Shown here: positions 5,635 through 6,156 of the stretch, piece by piece
Layout: every line of letters starts with the position of its first letter
Position numbering within the stretch: position 1 is the stretch's first letter
Assembly (NCBI GenBank): GCA_003224135.1
Contig: QHYO01000620.1
Coordinates: 1,341 to 7,496 of the forward strand
DNA from: Acidobacteriota bacterium
GTDB lineage: Bacteria > Acidobacteriota > Terriglobia > Acidiferrales > UBA7541
Reading direction: 5' to 3'
DNA: 6,156 nucleotides
Notes under the pieces: generated by a model
What the model saw: only the letters and a program-made list of their open reading frames with translations
Told to the model about the DNA's origin: nothing
The model's database searches: none
Position numbers and translations under genes: made by a program

Positions 5635-6049
5635 GAACAGTTTTGGTTTGACGGCGAAAGAGCCGTGGGCTGTGGGCTGGAGGCGTGTTCTCTTCTTGCG
5701 CTTTAGACGCCAACCGGGGATTTCGAGTTGCCGAGTGGATTGCTGTAAAAACTCGGATGAGTTCCTGCAAATTTCTGTCGCCGCTCGCCAAATACTGTGC
5801 ACATCAAAAATTTGCCGTTGACGACAGGAGGCCGACGTATTAGCGTACTATCCTCTGGGTGAGAGGTTCTGGTACTACTCGTCTATTGTCCTTCCCAAGG
5901 GCAATTGAGAATATGGCCGCAGCGAGGGATTCGTCCTGAAGGCGGCCGGTAGCAAGAACGCGGTAATTTTCCGCAACTGCTTCCAACGGCTTAGCCCACC
6001 GGCGGAAGTGCCTCAAGTTTGAAGCCAGCAGGAGCACCCGGCCTTACGT
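5635..6049. other. Divergent intergenic region without a supported gene
   Basis: About 415 bp lie between the beta-barrel gene (minus) and the PilZ gene (plus). The part nearest the barrel gene has a 7-bp tandem repeat GTGGGCT (5665-5678). A 5-bp stem-loop, CCTCT/AGAGG, lies at 5852-5866. The right half (5915-6003) has several helices, listed separately. A minus-strand open stretch at 6037-5840 (GTG start, 65 codons) has no ribosome site and no family I recognise, so I do not call it a gene. The only usable plus-strand reading is the PilZ start at the end. Promoters for both flanking genes should lie here, but I could not pin one down. Confidence 0.5.
5915..6003 (+). ncRNA. Possible structured leader upstream of the PilZ gene
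   Basis: Three sets of helices are visible. GGCCGC (5915-5920) pairs with GCGGCC (5942-5947) and encloses a GGGA/TCCT stem (5926-5929 with 5934-5937; one G-T pair) capped by TTCG. GCCGGT (5945-5950) pairs with ACCGGC (5998-6003). Directly inside that, AGCA (5951-5954) pairs with TGCT (5978-5981), enclosing GCGG/CCGC (5960-5963 with 5971-5974). The first and second sets share bases 5945-5947, so they exclude each other, as in switching leaders. It does not match the cyclic di-GMP-I or -II riboswitch sequences I know. Helices of 4-6 bp can arise by chance, so confidence is low. Confidence 0.25.
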
Positions 6050-6156
6050 ATGTCCCTATTGCACTTTCGCTGTAAAGAGCGCCGTCGCACGCAACGCGTC
6101 TCGTTGACTGTTCCCCTCGCGCTGCATGGGCAGAACGAGGACGGGCACAAATTTTG
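6050..6156 (+). CDS. PilZ-domain protein, N-terminal fragment (runs off right edge)
   Basis: Thirty-five codons are present before the window ends. After a short lead (MSLLHFRC) comes KERRRTQRVSLTVPLALHG, which fits the start of a PilZ domain: the RxxxR motif (R12 to R16, RRTQR) that grips cyclic di-GMP, followed by the first beta strand (VSLTVPLALHG) and a polar turn (QNEDGHKF). PilZ proteins bind cyclic di-GMP and usually control motility, polysaccharide export or surface behaviour. The second motif (D/NxSxxG) would lie beyond the window, so binding cannot be confirmed. The ATG at 6050 is the only ordinary start after the in-frame stop at 6020. An AGGAG (6030-6034) lies 15 bases upstream, a longer spacing than usual. 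The main alternative is that this is chance coding sequence, but the Arg-motif and strand pattern make that less likely. Confidence 0.6.
   Translation, partial: MSLLHFRCKERRRTQRVSLTVPLALHGQNEDGHKF

Noticed and set aside
5623..5802. A 60-residue N-terminal extension of the beta-barrel protein
   Set aside because: The strong ribosome site and signal peptide at 5622 mark the true start; an export signal would not work 60 residues inside.
5840..6037. A 65-residue minus-strand open frame with a GTG start
   Set aside because: It has no ribosome site and no recognisable family, and it overlaps the likely leader of the PilZ gene. It could be a small unknown protein, but nothing supports it.
5915..6049. 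Cyclic di-GMP riboswitch (class I or II) before the PilZ gene
   Set aside because: The conserved class I elements (such as the ACGCAAAGCC segment) and the class II core are not present.

Overview
The window looks like chromosomal DNA from a moderately GC-rich, Gram-negative bacterium. It encodes the rod-shape proteins MreB and MreC, an outer-membrane beta-barrel protein ending in phenylalanine, a membrane-anchored FecR-type protein, an exported serine hydrolase and the start of a PilZ gene. The style of MreB, the FecR and PilZ proteins, and the AT-rich 'TTCGGTTTTCGG'-like spacers resemble Acidobacteriota. That assignment is an inference from memory, not a search result.

Positions 1-3307 are a minus-strand block read from right to left: a 450-residue FecR-domain membrane protein (3307-1955), mreB (1797-757), then mreC (615 to the window edge, cut off at the left). 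MreB polymerises under the inner membrane. MreC is its trans-envelope partner in the elongasome, the complex that lays down side-wall peptidoglycan. The 157-bp gap before mreB holds a weak terminator-like hairpin and a small palindrome, so mreB may have its own promoter. The 141-bp gap between mreB and mreC holds short repeats.

Positions 3308-3464 are a divergent intergenic region with a GC-rich hairpin. From 3465 to 4944 on the plus strand lies an exported serine hydrolase of the beta-lactamase/penicillin-binding-protein-like family. Its 5' end carries a tandem duplication of 89 bp with a 91-bp period, which puts the signal peptide and the catalytic domain in different frames. As written, the gene is broken. 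Removing one repeat unit would restore a continuous reading frame of about 460 residues.

A perfect 15-bp hairpin (4986-5021) separates this gene from a convergent minus-strand gene for a small outer-membrane beta-barrel protein (5622-5047). Positions 5623-6049 hold no gene I can support, but they contain several helices that could form a structured leader. At the right edge a PilZ-domain (likely cyclic di-GMP-binding) gene begins at 6050 on the plus strand and runs out of the window.

I see no CRISPR array, insertion sequence, tRNA, rRNA or clear new multi-gene system. The strongest unusual signal is the frame-breaking duplication in the serine hydrolase gene.
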